Source: JALYXS01 sp051003795
GTDB lineage: Bacteria; Acidobacteriota; Terriglobia; Bryobacterales; Bryobacteraceae
Reading direction: 5' to 3'
DNA length: 23,494 bases
NCBI GenBank assembly: GCA_051003795.1
Contig: JBPCKZ010000232.1
Coordinates: forward strand, 1 to 23,494
Shown: piece by piece, positions 16,401 to 23,207 of the stretch
Position numbering within the stretch: position 1 is the first letter of the stretch
How the letters are laid out: the number at the start of each line of letters is the position of its first letter
Translations under genes and position numbers: made by a program
Notes under the pieces: generated by a model
Databases searched by the model: none
What the model was told of the DNA's origin: nothing
What the model saw: the letters and a program-made list of their open reading frames with translations, nothing else

Positions 16401-16734
16401 TGGCGAGCGACGGAGAATATTGGAAGGGGTAGGTTGCGGCCTCGGGCTCCAGGAAATAGTCGAACGGATTGACTGGGGAAAGTTCGGCGATCAGGTCCAC
16501 TTCGACGATGAACTCCCGGATCTTCCCGGCGAAAAGGAGACGCGCCAGGAAGTTGCCGTGCTGGTCCTGCTGCCAATGGATGGAGTGTTGGGCGGGAAGA
16601 ACCTTCATGGAGTAACTGAGGATCGGCGTTCGACAGTGAGGAGCCGGGCGCAAGCGCGCGATTTGCGGCCCGAGGTCTACGGGCTTGTCATATTTGGAGC
16701 GCGTGGAATGATTTAGCGCAATGCGTATGGCCAA
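13426..16734 (-). CDS. Transglutaminase-DUF2126 fusion (predicted GS-like amidoligase)
   Basis: About 1102 aa. The N-terminal 300 residues are a transglutaminase N-domain plus a transglutaminase core with triad Cys180 (TGSCRDSAW), His224 (DLHAWAEVY) and Asp240 (GFDPTSG). The remaining 780 or so residues are DUF2126 (DVRLTMGGEPTFVGLDEPES, GQGKWYPGEVLPRWAL, GRRTATGGGNHIVLGG, EFCIDKLYPP, LELRAFEMAPH), interpreted in comparative genomics as a circularly permuted glutamine-synthetase-like ligase. The TTG at 16734 is chosen because the family starts at this position ((M)AIRIALNHST) and GGAG lies 11 bp upstream; a GTG at 16761 would overlap the upstream gene by 20 bp. The stop overlaps the ATP-grasp start as ATGA. 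A ligase and a peptidase-like fold in one chain suggests making and processing the same amide bond. Confidence 0.88.
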   Translation of the reverse strand: MAIRIALNHSTRSKYDKPVDLGPQIARLRPAPHCRTPILSYSMKVLPAQHSIHWQQDQHGNFLARLLFAGKIREFIVEVDLIAELSPVNPFDYFLEPEAATYPFQYSPSLASDLERYRSSQPAGPLLQRFLDSVPRETRPTLGFLVDLNRQVRDEIGYVVRFEPGIQSCEESLGQRTGSCRDSAWLLVEILRHLGLAARFVSGYLIQLAPDAPAAASKDSFDLHAWAEVYLPGAGWIGFDPTSGLLAAEGHIPLACAPEASDAAPITGSVERSGVEFSYSMSVRRLKEAPPVSSPYTEEQWSRIEQLAHAVDADLAAGDVRLTMGGEPTFVGLDEPESPQWNGDAMGALKRNRAVTLIRGIQEKMAPGALLHFGQGKWYPGEVLPRWALSCYWRADGIPVWERGDFIAREDHDYELGAAGALAFMEALTRRLQVGAGNILPAYEDAFYYLWKERSLPINVGVVDFKLANAREREELARVFERGLAEPVGYVLPIRRRRHGGRLYWSSEPWFLRRERLLLIQGDSPAGYRLPLDALPWVAPDDIEYEYESDPLADRERLPPREGPRMDLFEARPEGDPLPAAPIGGESTKSLVRPALCVEAREGRLHVFLPYTPKLPDYLDLLAAVEDTCLYRNQPVWLEGYAPPSDPRLKSFSVTPDPGVIEVNLPPASSWDELREINTLVFDHARGTRLTAEKFMYDGRRTATGGGNHIVLGGPTPSDSPLLRRPDLLRSMVAFWQNHPSLSFLFSGSFIGPTSQYPRVDEARMDALYELEIAFDQLPSSECPPWLVDRLFRNLLVDMTGNTHRAEFCIDKLYPPEGSGSRLGLLELRAFEMAPHLRMGLAELLLIRALVAAFWRRPYEGKLVHWGTALHDRFLLPHFAEQDFHEVISFLQRAGYDFERQWFRPHLEFRFPAIGSISVDGIHLELRQALEPWHVLGEEANGGATVRSVDSSLERLQVRVSGLTERYAVTCNGRKIPLHPTGKPGQAVAGVRFRAWKPASCLHPTIPVHAPLVFDVVDRWNERSVGGCTYHVRHPGGRTYSSRPVNAAEAESRRSERFQNHGHTPGHLNVSEEDLNPSFPMTLDLRWRGSGKKPPAGAAPPS

Positions 16735-16741
16735 TCCGCCA

Positions 16742-17926
16742 TTATCTCCCGCGCATGTCACTTGAGATGCCGCCGGCGGCGGGGACGTAGCATTTCAACG
16801 TGTAATCCATAACCATGCGGCTGGCGTTGAAGCGCCAGCCGAGTGTCCGGATCGTCCGCTTCATCCGTTTGATCCAGCCTCGGGGCAGGCCGTCCCGATC
16901 GCGCTGATAGTAGAGCGGGATCACTTCTTCGCGGAGCGTGCGGTATAGGTCCTCGCCATCGCGGCTGTCGTGAACATTCATATTCGAGTGAGTTCTGCCG
17001 GTTCCAATAGCGAACCCATTGATGCCGTCATATGCCTCGGCCCACCAGCCGTCGAGTACCGAGAGATTCAGACCTCCGTTCAGGACCACTTTCTGGCCGC
17101 TTGTCCCGGACGCTTCGAGAGGCCGCCGCGGATTGTTCAACCAGACATCCACGCCCTGGACGAGATGACGACCGACGTTGATGTCGTAGTCTTCGATGAA
17201 AACAAATTTTTCACCGAATTGGCGGTCTCGCATCATCTCCGCGATTTGCTGCAGAACTCTCTTGCCGGGTTCGTCGCGGGGGTGAGATTTTCCGGCGTAA
17301 ACGAATTGTACGGGACGCTTCGGATCGTTCACCAACGCAGCGAGGCGCTCGATATCCGCCAGGACCAGGTTGGCTCGCTTGTACGTTGCGAACCGGCGCG
17401 CGAAGCCGATGGTCAGTGCATCGGGACTGAGGACGCGGCCAAGACTCAGGATTCGTTCACGCGTTTCTCCCCTGGCTTCGGACTGGTCGATGGCGCGCTG
17501 CCGGACAAAGTCGAGGAGACGGGATTTCAGGCTCAGGTGAGTTTCCCAAAGTTCGCCGTCGTCAACGTTCTCGATACCTTCCCATGTGCTCGCCTCGCCG
17601 CTACGCTGCTGCCAATCCGGCCCGAGGTGGCGGTCGTAAAGCCGGGACATCTGCGGCGCCAGCCACGTCGGCACGTGCACTCCATTCGTAATGTGGCCGA
17701 TGGGTACCTCGTCTTCCGCCTTGCCGGGGTAGAGCCCTGTCCACATCTGCCGTGAGACCTCGCCGTGCAAAGCGGAAACCGCGTTCGCGCGTCGCGAGAG
17801 CCGCAGCCCCAACACCGTCATGCAAAATTCTTCGCCGTGATTGCCCGGATCTTCCCGTCCCAGCGCCATCAGGCGTTCGCGAGACAAGCCGAGGGCGTCC
17901 CGCAAGGGGCCGAGGTGCTCTTCCAT
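16742..17926 (-). CDS. glgP: Alpha-glucan phosphorylase, C-terminal part (frameshift-split)
   Basis: This 394-aa frame continues the phosphorylase of the upstream ORF after a frameshift at about 17952-17961. It begins MEEHLGPLRDALGLS and carries the PLP half of GT35 enzymes: RRFATYKRANLVL, FVYAGKSHPRDEPGK, and EASGTSGQKVVLNGG, in which Lys279 of this frame (codon 17092-17090) is the predicted pyridoxal-phosphate lysine. The enzyme releases glucose-1-phosphate from alpha-1,4-glucans such as glycogen. The ATG shares its A with the TGA of the upstream ORF (TGATG), so coupled reinitiation is conceivable, giving two polypeptides. It ends 7 bp before the DUF2126 start, hence the same operon. Confidence 0.85.
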   Translation of the reverse strand: MEEHLGPLRDALGLSRERLMALGREDPGNHGEEFCMTVLGLRLSRRANAVSALHGEVSRQMWTGLYPGKAEDEVPIGHITNGVHVPTWLAPQMSRLYDRHLGPDWQQRSGEASTWEGIENVDDGELWETHLSLKSRLLDFVRQRAIDQSEARGETRERILSLGRVLSPDALTIGFARRFATYKRANLVLADIERLAALVNDPKRPVQFVYAGKSHPRDEPGKRVLQQIAEMMRDRQFGEKFVFIEDYDINVGRHLVQGVDVWLNNPRRPLEASGTSGQKVVLNGGLNLSVLDGWWAEAYDGINGFAIGTGRTHSNMNVHDSRDGEDLYRTLREEVIPLYYQRDRDGLPRGWIKRMKRTIRTLGWRFNASRMVMDYTLKCYVPAAGGISSDMRGR

Positions 17927-19401
17927 CAGATCGGCATGGAAGCGGTCGTGTCCCGCGCGGGAACCGGGGTATGCGTGGTGAAAACTACCTCGCGCGCAAC
18001 ACGCGGCACGGTCTCCTCGAAACCTCTCCCTTCATCCTGCATGCGCATTCGAATCGCTTCCAGCACTGCAAATCCGCTGTGGCCTTCGTTCAGATGAAGA
18101 ACACCCGGGGTGATGTTCATCGCCTCGATCGCCCGCATGCCGCCCACGCCGAGCAACAGTTCCTGACGAATCCGGACCCGTGAGTCTCCACCGTAGAGGC
18201 GCGAAGTGAGTTCCCGGTCCTCGGGAGCATTCCCCGGCACGTTCGAATCCAGCAGCAGGAGATCGCAACGCCCGACCTTCGCACGCCAGACCTTCGCCCT
18301 GATCGCCCCGTTGCGCGTCTCGATCTGCACCGTGACCGGTTCACCGCCGGTCCCGATCGCCGGTTCCATCGGCAGCCGGCTCGTGTCTGTTTGAAGATAT
18401 TCTTCGTGCTGCCAGCCGGTACTGTCGAGGCGCTGCCGGAAATAGCCCTGGCCATAGAACAACCCGACGCCAATCAGCGGGATGTCGAGATCGGACGCGC
18501 TCTTGATGTGGTCTCCCGCGAGCACGCCCAACCCGCCGGAATAAATCGGAAGTGACTCATGGATCCCGAATTCAGCGGAGAAGTACGCTACGGGATGAGC
18601 GCGCAGGACTCCCGCATAAGTCGAGCCCCACGTGCGATCCGCCAACAGATACTCGCGCTGGCGCCGGTAAGCATAATTGATCCGACTGTACAGCACCAGT
18701 TCCCCGGCGCGGCTTTCAATGGCGGGAAGCGCCATCTCGCTCAGTAAAGCGATGGGATTGTGATTGAGACTTCTCCACCGCGCGGGGTTCAGGTCGAGGA
18801 ACACGGAGTACGAGTCCTGATCCCAGCTCCACCAGAGATTGCGGGCTAGAGACCAGAGCCGCTCTTGCGCGGGAGCGATGAAACGGTCGGGTGTCCGGGC
18901 TTCGCTGACCACCGGGGCGAGCTGCGCGGCCGCATCCACGAGCATACGAATTTCGTCCTCGAGGAAAATCCGCGTGTCTTTGGTCTGAATAACCAGGACG
19001 CCTTGCAGAACGCCCCGGTCGATGAGGGGCACTCCAAGAAACGACTGGTACGGGTCCTCGCCCGCTTCGCCGAAATACTTAAACCGGGGATGCCTCCCTA
19101 CCTGATCGACAGCCACGGGCCGTACTTGCTCCGCCACCAATCCCGCCAGCCCTTCATGCAGCCCCATTCGAAGCGTGCCGATACACGAATGGCGGAGACC
19201 GACGGTCGCGGCGAGCACCAGATTTGCCCGATCCGGTTCCAATAGATAAGCCGAGCACACGTCGGTGTTGAAGTGTCGCGAGATCAACTCAACCACATGC
19301 ATCAGTGTTTCAGCCGGTTTACCATGCTCCTCCATGAGCTTCTCGATCTCCTCGGAGGTGAGAAGCCGGGTCGTTGCAAGCGTTTCAGCGTACTGAGACA
19401 T
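17926..19401 (-). CDS. glgP: GAF domain + alpha-glucan phosphorylase, N-terminal part (frameshift-split)
   Basis: This 491-aa frame begins with a GAF domain (about 30-165; YLLEPDRANLVLAATVGL, HEGLAGLVAEQVRPVAVDQV, SFLGVPLIDRGVLQGVLVIQ), of the type found in PtsP/NtrC-like sensors. The DUF3417 and GT35 phosphorylase N-terminus follow (RLWSLARNLWWSWDQDSYSV; FSAEFGIHESLPIYSGGLGV). The frame reaches the active-site His segment (THTPVPA) and then shifts: the expected GHDRFHADL is replaced by RDTTASMPI and a stop. The rest lies in the next frame. A strong Shine-Dalgarno (AGGGGG) precedes the ATG. The gap to the PEPCK stop is only 38 bp. The GAF fusion suggests control by a small ligand; what it binds is not visible. 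The intact protein would be about 885 aa. Confidence 0.87.
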   Translation of the reverse strand: MSQYAETLATTRLLTSEEIEKLMEEHGKPAETLMHVVELISRHFNTDVCSAYLLEPDRANLVLAATVGLRHSCIGTLRMGLHEGLAGLVAEQVRPVAVDQVGRHPRFKYFGEAGEDPYQSFLGVPLIDRGVLQGVLVIQTKDTRIFLEDEIRMLVDAAAQLAPVVSEARTPDRFIAPAQERLWSLARNLWWSWDQDSYSVFLDLNPARWRSLNHNPIALLSEMALPAIESRAGELVLYSRINYAYRRQREYLLADRTWGSTYAGVLRAHPVAYFSAEFGIHESLPIYSGGLGVLAGDHIKSASDLDIPLIGVGLFYGQGYFRQRLDSTGWQHEEYLQTDTSRLPMEPAIGTGGEPVTVQIETRNGAIRAKVWRAKVGRCDLLLLDSNVPGNAPEDRELTSRLYGGDSRVRIRQELLLGVGGMRAIEAMNITPGVLHLNEGHSGFAVLEAIRMRMQDEGRGFEETVPRVAREVVFTTHTPVPARDTTASMPI

Positions 19402-19439
19402 TTCTGTTCCCCCTTTATTCGCGTTCCTGACAGCGGCTG

Positions 19440-22400
19440 CTACGATTTCGGAACGATGGACGGATCCGCACCGATCGTTCCCGCCAATTCGGCGGGATAG
19501 CTCTCGCTCCCGACTCGCTGTTCCCGTTCACGGGCTTTGGTCAAGCGGTCATTCCAGTCGATTCGAGGAGCCGGCATGCCGCTTGTCATGAATTTCTCGA
19601 GCGCCGCCCGGTGACGGGTCCAGAGCGCAACGTCGATCGATTGCTTAGCGCGAAGCCGTTCCCAATACCAATCGCTCGCGAGCAAGGATTCCCGCGTGAA
19701 CATTTTCAAGAGGCAGGGATCGCTCTCGCGAATCCCCTCATGCTCTCCGTAAGCCATGATGTGCAGTAACGCTCTGAGGGGCGGGCACGCGGCTTCAATG
19801 CTGCCGTCTTCAAAATAGTTCAGGGCCACGGAGCGCTGTGCTTCCGTAATTGCCTGTACGCCAGTCACGAACATGAACAGGTCCTGCTTTTCCGGACGCA
19901 AGATCTCCTCGGGAAACACGGCACTCGGCATTTCGAAGATCCGCCCCAAAAACCGATCGACAAACAGCTCGGTGATGCGATACCCCAGTCTGCCCGCCAG
20001 AACCTTTTGTCCATGGAACTCGAAGTCTTCCATTTTCTCCAGAAAACCGTTGTCGATCAGGAAACGCGGATCGCGTTCGCCTACTCGCATGCGGCACCAT
20101 ACTTCCGGCACGAGCATGCTGTTGTCGTGGTCCACGCGATACATCGGGCCGATATGTCCAGCGGCGGTGGTAAACCCCGGATACCCGGTGAGGATAGCGG
20201 ATACCAGGGCATTGTTGACGTCCACAACCGGCATCATGGCGTTGAACGGGCCTTTGGTCAATGCACCCTCACTCCCGAACCCGGTAGTTGACGGCGATTT
20301 CCCGGTCAGGCTGCAGATGAAGTCCATGAAGAGCTGCGGCAGTTCCTGATAGTGGATCGGGTTGTACACCGCAAGCGGCGGCACGCCGGCCTTTGCGTCC
20401 GGCGGATTGTTGCGACGTCCTACCAGAACGGCATTCACCGGAAAATACACGGGCTTGTCTGCCGGGATCTCGCGCGCCAGGCGCGTACCGATCTCCGCGA
20501 CGTAGGAATCGCGCGGGTTCACAAGATCCGGCCGCTTCTGCAGGTAGCGCGGATTCTTTGAGGGCTGTCCATCCATGATGCGGGGATGGGCCGACGAAAC
20601 GGCGAATTCGGTCGCTGGCTGCTCTACGAAATCGCGCAACAAGCGCTTCATCGGCTCGGTGTACCGATCGAACCTCACAACGTGTTCGACAATGGCCCGA
20701 GCCTGTCCGGCGCCGAGAGGCTCGAAGTTTGAGAGAAACGTGCCGGGAAGCGCGAGGTCCCGCTCGGCGTCCCTATCGAACCCGCGGTGGATGGCATCGT
20801 CCGGCCGTTGAAACAGGAGGTTTTCGCAGTTGCTGACGAGCTTAACGCTTTCGTTTTGATACTCAGCGTCCAGATAATCCAGGCTTCTACTCGGTAGCAC
20901 CACCGACGCGGTGATGTCGTCCTCCACCTGAACTTTGTCCGCGGGATTGAAGTCGGGGCGCAGCTTGTATATGCGCCACGAGCCGTTCGGATCGTACCCC
21001 ATGCGAAGATAATTGCCCACCAGCTTCTGGTTTTCGAATTTCAACTCATTACCGAGAAGACCGTTGATGCGGTCTACCCCGAAATGCTCGCGCCAGTTTT
21101 CGCCCCACTCCGGCTGGTAATACCGTTTCACCGTAATCAGTAGTTGCCGCCCGGTGTGAGGAATTGTCGCAAGCCATTGGTTATGGGCGTCGGTGTATTC
21201 CGGCGAAGGTGTCATCAACTTGATGACTGAACCGAGCGAGCGTTCCGGGCTCAAGATGGGCCGTTTCGCGCGATGTTCGGACCGCGTCTCCTTGTAAATG
21301 GTGGAGAAGTCCTTTTTGAGGATGTCCGCCACCTGTTCGATTTCGCGATCGAAGTCGCTAACGAAAATCGGGCCCCGTAGCATGATGCTGACGATGGACT
21401 TCGAGATTTCCGATTTGCCGCCGCCGGAAACCGTGCACGGTTTATGGCAGAGCGTGGGGTCCGCGCGGGATGCGACCAGACGCCAGGCGGTTCCCCCGGT
21501 CTGTTTCTCCAGGCGAATTTTCGTGCCCCACGGGAGCACGTACGCTTCACACTCCCGCAGGGTCAATTGGTGAGTCTCTCCGTTCCGCCGCTGCCATTTC
21601 ACGAAACCTTTGCGAACACTGAATTCGGCATTTTCCGGAACGTAGAAGATATCTGAAAAACGGCGGTCGGTCGCGTAGCCTTCGGGCCGGACATCCACGC
21701 GGTCCCCAAGCCATTGCATGGCTTCCGTGAAATTTACTTGCTTGGTGAGCACCGTACGGCCGGCGTAAAACTGCTGTCCCAGCACGTATGCCGGAAAAGC
21801 GATTGCGCCGCCCGCATGTTCTTCCTCGCAAAGGCCGTAGAGATTCGCGGCGAAGCTGATTTGCGTCTTGACTTCCTTCTTGCAATATCCGTAATAGTTG
21901 TCGGCGATTATTGTCACGATGAGGCCGCGGGAATCCCGGCACACCAGCTTGAAAGCGCCGCCGTCATTGTAAACCTCGCCAGGGTCGCTCCAGCACATAC
22001 CTTCAAGGCGCTGGCGCACGGTCGCGTCACCGCACTGGGGCAGGCCGAGATCCTTCTTGTTCATGCCCAGTAGATGCGGGGCGATGATGACGCAGCCCGT
22101 GTGGCCCGTCCAGTGCATCACGTCGAGTGCGGCATCGTTTTCAGGAAGGTATGGGTCACCTCCATTGCCGAATATGCCCTCGACGAAATCGAGATTGCTG
22201 ACGAGACTTGCCGGGGCAAAAAAACGTGTCTCCATCGTCTTTGCGGGTTCGGAACCTGTTGCGGGGCACACCAAAGGACGCAGCAGAAGGCTGACGAAAA
22301 GTCGTACCTGTTCCTCCTGGTTTGCCGTAAACGGCAAGGCCATGAGATCGGGTGGGGGAGACAGGGCCGCGGTCAGCAACGAAACAAACGCGGCCTTTGG

Positions 22401-22442
22401 AACGGCGATCTTATCCGCGGGAACGGGGAAGCCCCCTTTCAA
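19440..22442 (-). CDS. Probable PPi-type PEP carboxykinase, main part (frameshift-split)
   Basis: A 1000-aa frame that continues the 22411-22878 ORF after a +1 shift near 22432-22439; together they give about 1145 aa, the size of PPi-dependent PEPCKs. Recognisable PEPCK-like sites, numbered in this frame: DNYYGYCKKE (181-190; Tyr and paired Lys as in the YGGNSLLGKK region of GTP-PEPCK), GLCEEEHAGG (His209, metal ligand), a P-loop-like SGGGKSEISKS (339-349), DFD (363-365) and VGRRNNPPDAKAGVPPLAVY near 690 (as GRRP in GTP-PEPCK). PPi-PEPCK interconverts PEP and oxaloacetate using pyrophosphate or phosphate. Assignment rests on motif order and length. The phosphorylase follows 38 bp later, presumably in the same operon. 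Confidence 0.68.
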   Translation of the reverse strand: MKGGFPVPADKIAVPKAAFVSLLTAALSPPPDLMALPFTANQEEQVRLFVSLLLRPLVCPATGSEPAKTMETRFFAPASLVSNLDFVEGIFGNGGDPYLPENDAALDVMHWTGHTGCVIIAPHLLGMNKKDLGLPQCGDATVRQRLEGMCWSDPGEVYNDGGAFKLVCRDSRGLIVTIIADNYYGYCKKEVKTQISFAANLYGLCEEEHAGGAIAFPAYVLGQQFYAGRTVLTKQVNFTEAMQWLGDRVDVRPEGYATDRRFSDIFYVPENAEFSVRKGFVKWQRRNGETHQLTLRECEAYVLPWGTKIRLEKQTGGTAWRLVASRADPTLCHKPCTVSGGGKSEISKSIVSIMLRGPIFVSDFDREIEQVADILKKDFSTIYKETRSEHRAKRPILSPERSLGSVIKLMTPSPEYTDAHNQWLATIPHTGRQLLITVKRYYQPEWGENWREHFGVDRINGLLGNELKFENQKLVGNYLRMGYDPNGSWRIYKLRPDFNPADKVQVEDDITASVVLPSRSLDYLDAEYQNESVKLVSNCENLLFQRPDDAIHRGFDRDAERDLALPGTFLSNFEPLGAGQARAIVEHVVRFDRYTEPMKRLLRDFVEQPATEFAVSSAHPRIMDGQPSKNPRYLQKRPDLVNPRDSYVAEIGTRLAREIPADKPVYFPVNAVLVGRRNNPPDAKAGVPPLAVYNPIHYQELPQLFMDFICSLTGKSPSTTGFGSEGALTKGPFNAMMPVVDVNNALVSAILTGYPGFTTAAGHIGPMYRVDHDNSMLVPEVWCRMRVGERDPRFLIDNGFLEKMEDFEFHGQKVLAGRLGYRITELFVDRFLGRIFEMPSAVFPEEILRPEKQDLFMFVTGVQAITEAQRSVALNYFEDGSIEAACPPLRALLHIMAYGEHEGIRESDPCLLKMFTRESLLASDWYWERLRAKQSIDVALWTRHRAALEKFMTSGMPAPRIDWNDRLTKAREREQRVGSESYPAELAGTIGADPSIVPKS

Positions 22443-22878
22443 CGATGTGAAAAAGACCTTTCGTGGTGCGGCGGTCGGTCTTGGGGTTGTGAAGAATTCC
22501 CTGAGCGACGCGATATGACTGTAAATACGGAGATGTCAGGGTGTCTTGGTCCGGCGGGAGGGACATAACGCGAGCCAAGCCCGGCCGGTCCAACACAAAC
22601 GTGTTGCCCGGCAGCCGCGGCGCGCCCCCCGGCAAAATGTCACTGACATAGGCGTCAAGGAACGCTTGGATGCGAGCGTCCGCCGGACAAAGACGGTATC
22701 CAAGGAGTTGATCTTTTTGGTGATAGTTGCGCAACAGGGGCCCGGCGATTTCGAGAGCGTACCGATCCGCGGTGCAGTGGCTGAAGGGCTGTCCCAGAGC
22801 GGACAACTTCAGGTTGATATAGCGAAAGAGTTCCTCGTGATCTTCTTCGGCGCGAAGGTTCTGCGGTTGCAATCTCAC
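22411..22878 (-). CDS. Probable PPi-type PEP carboxykinase, N-terminal part (frameshift-split)
   Basis: About 145 residues before the shift, then a short out-of-frame tail. It includes LFRYINLKLSALGQP, YVSDILPGGAPRLPGNTFVL and VAQGILHNPKTDRRTTKGLF. Sequence continuity is clear: FHIVE in this frame joins GGFPVPADKIAVPKAAF in the next, as expected for one protein. The join is at the run AAAGGGGG (minus strand), where one extra base puts the frame out. A GTG at 22878 with AGGAG five bases upstream is the best start; a GTG at 22902 has no ribosome-binding site. It is the first gene of the minus-strand block. Confidence 0.65.
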   Translation of the reverse strand: MRLQPQNLRAEEDHEELFRYINLKLSALGQPFSHCTADRYALEIAGPLLRNYHQKDQLLGYRLCPADARIQAFLDAYVSDILPGGAPRLPGNTFVLDRPGLARVMSLPPDQDTLTSPYLQSYRVAQGILHNPKTDRRTTKGLFHIVERGLPRSRG

Positions 22879-23092
22879 CAAGTCTCCTGGACGGGAAATC
22901 ACGCGGCGGAAGGTCTAGTTTCGGTTTCGTCCGGGATCGAACAGGGTTCTCGGAAGGATTCTCGCGTCGAGGCGAGCGGAAGCAGTTAGTAAACTTCGTT
23001 GCCGCTAAGACGTAGTTTAACAATTTTTATCGCACGATAGTACAAAAGGAAAAGGAATGATTTTAAAAAAAACGCGGACGGCCTTGGGTTCC

Positions 23093-23116
23093 AGATAGGT
23101 GCAGATAGGTGCAGAT
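23093..23116. repeat. Short tandem repeat AGATAGGTGC, 2.4 copies
   Basis: AGATAGGTGC is present at 23093-23102 and 23103-23112, followed by a partial AGAT. A related GATAGGCGCA occurs at 23131-23140 in the loop of the nearby inverted repeat. It could be a protein-binding array or a junction scar. Confidence 0.55.
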
Positions 23117-23124
23117 GATGGTTA

Positions 23125-23153
23125 ATCGCTGATAGGCGCACTTTCTCAGCGAT
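23125..23153. repeat. Perfect 8-bp inverted repeat, 13-nt loop
   Basis: ATCGCTGA (23125-23132) and TCAGCGAT (23146-23153) form a perfect 8-bp stem. It lies 55 bp past the stop of the phage tail-like gene. There is no adjoining U-run, so it is either a weak terminator for that gene or an operator. Confidence 0.45.
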
Positions 23154-23207
23154 GTTATCAAATTCCCCGTAAACGGTTGAATACAAGCTACTTTTCCCTG
23201 TTTTATA

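Larger units (their letters stand above)
22879..23207. other. AT-richer intergenic spacer with short repeats
   Basis: No convincing gene is present; the frame open at 22986-23186 shows no family features. The spacer holds the two repeats listed separately and, on the minus strand, a run of eight T at about 23063-23073 and pyrimidine-rich DNA before PEPCK. The PEPCK promoter must lie here or further upstream, but I could not pick a confident -35/-10 pair. Confidence 0.5.

Noticed and set aside
18231..18250. Possible second attachment site: GTTCGAATCC near 18240 matches part of the tRNA T arm
   Set aside because: Only about ten bases match, within phosphorylase coding sequence and without extension, so it is expected by chance.
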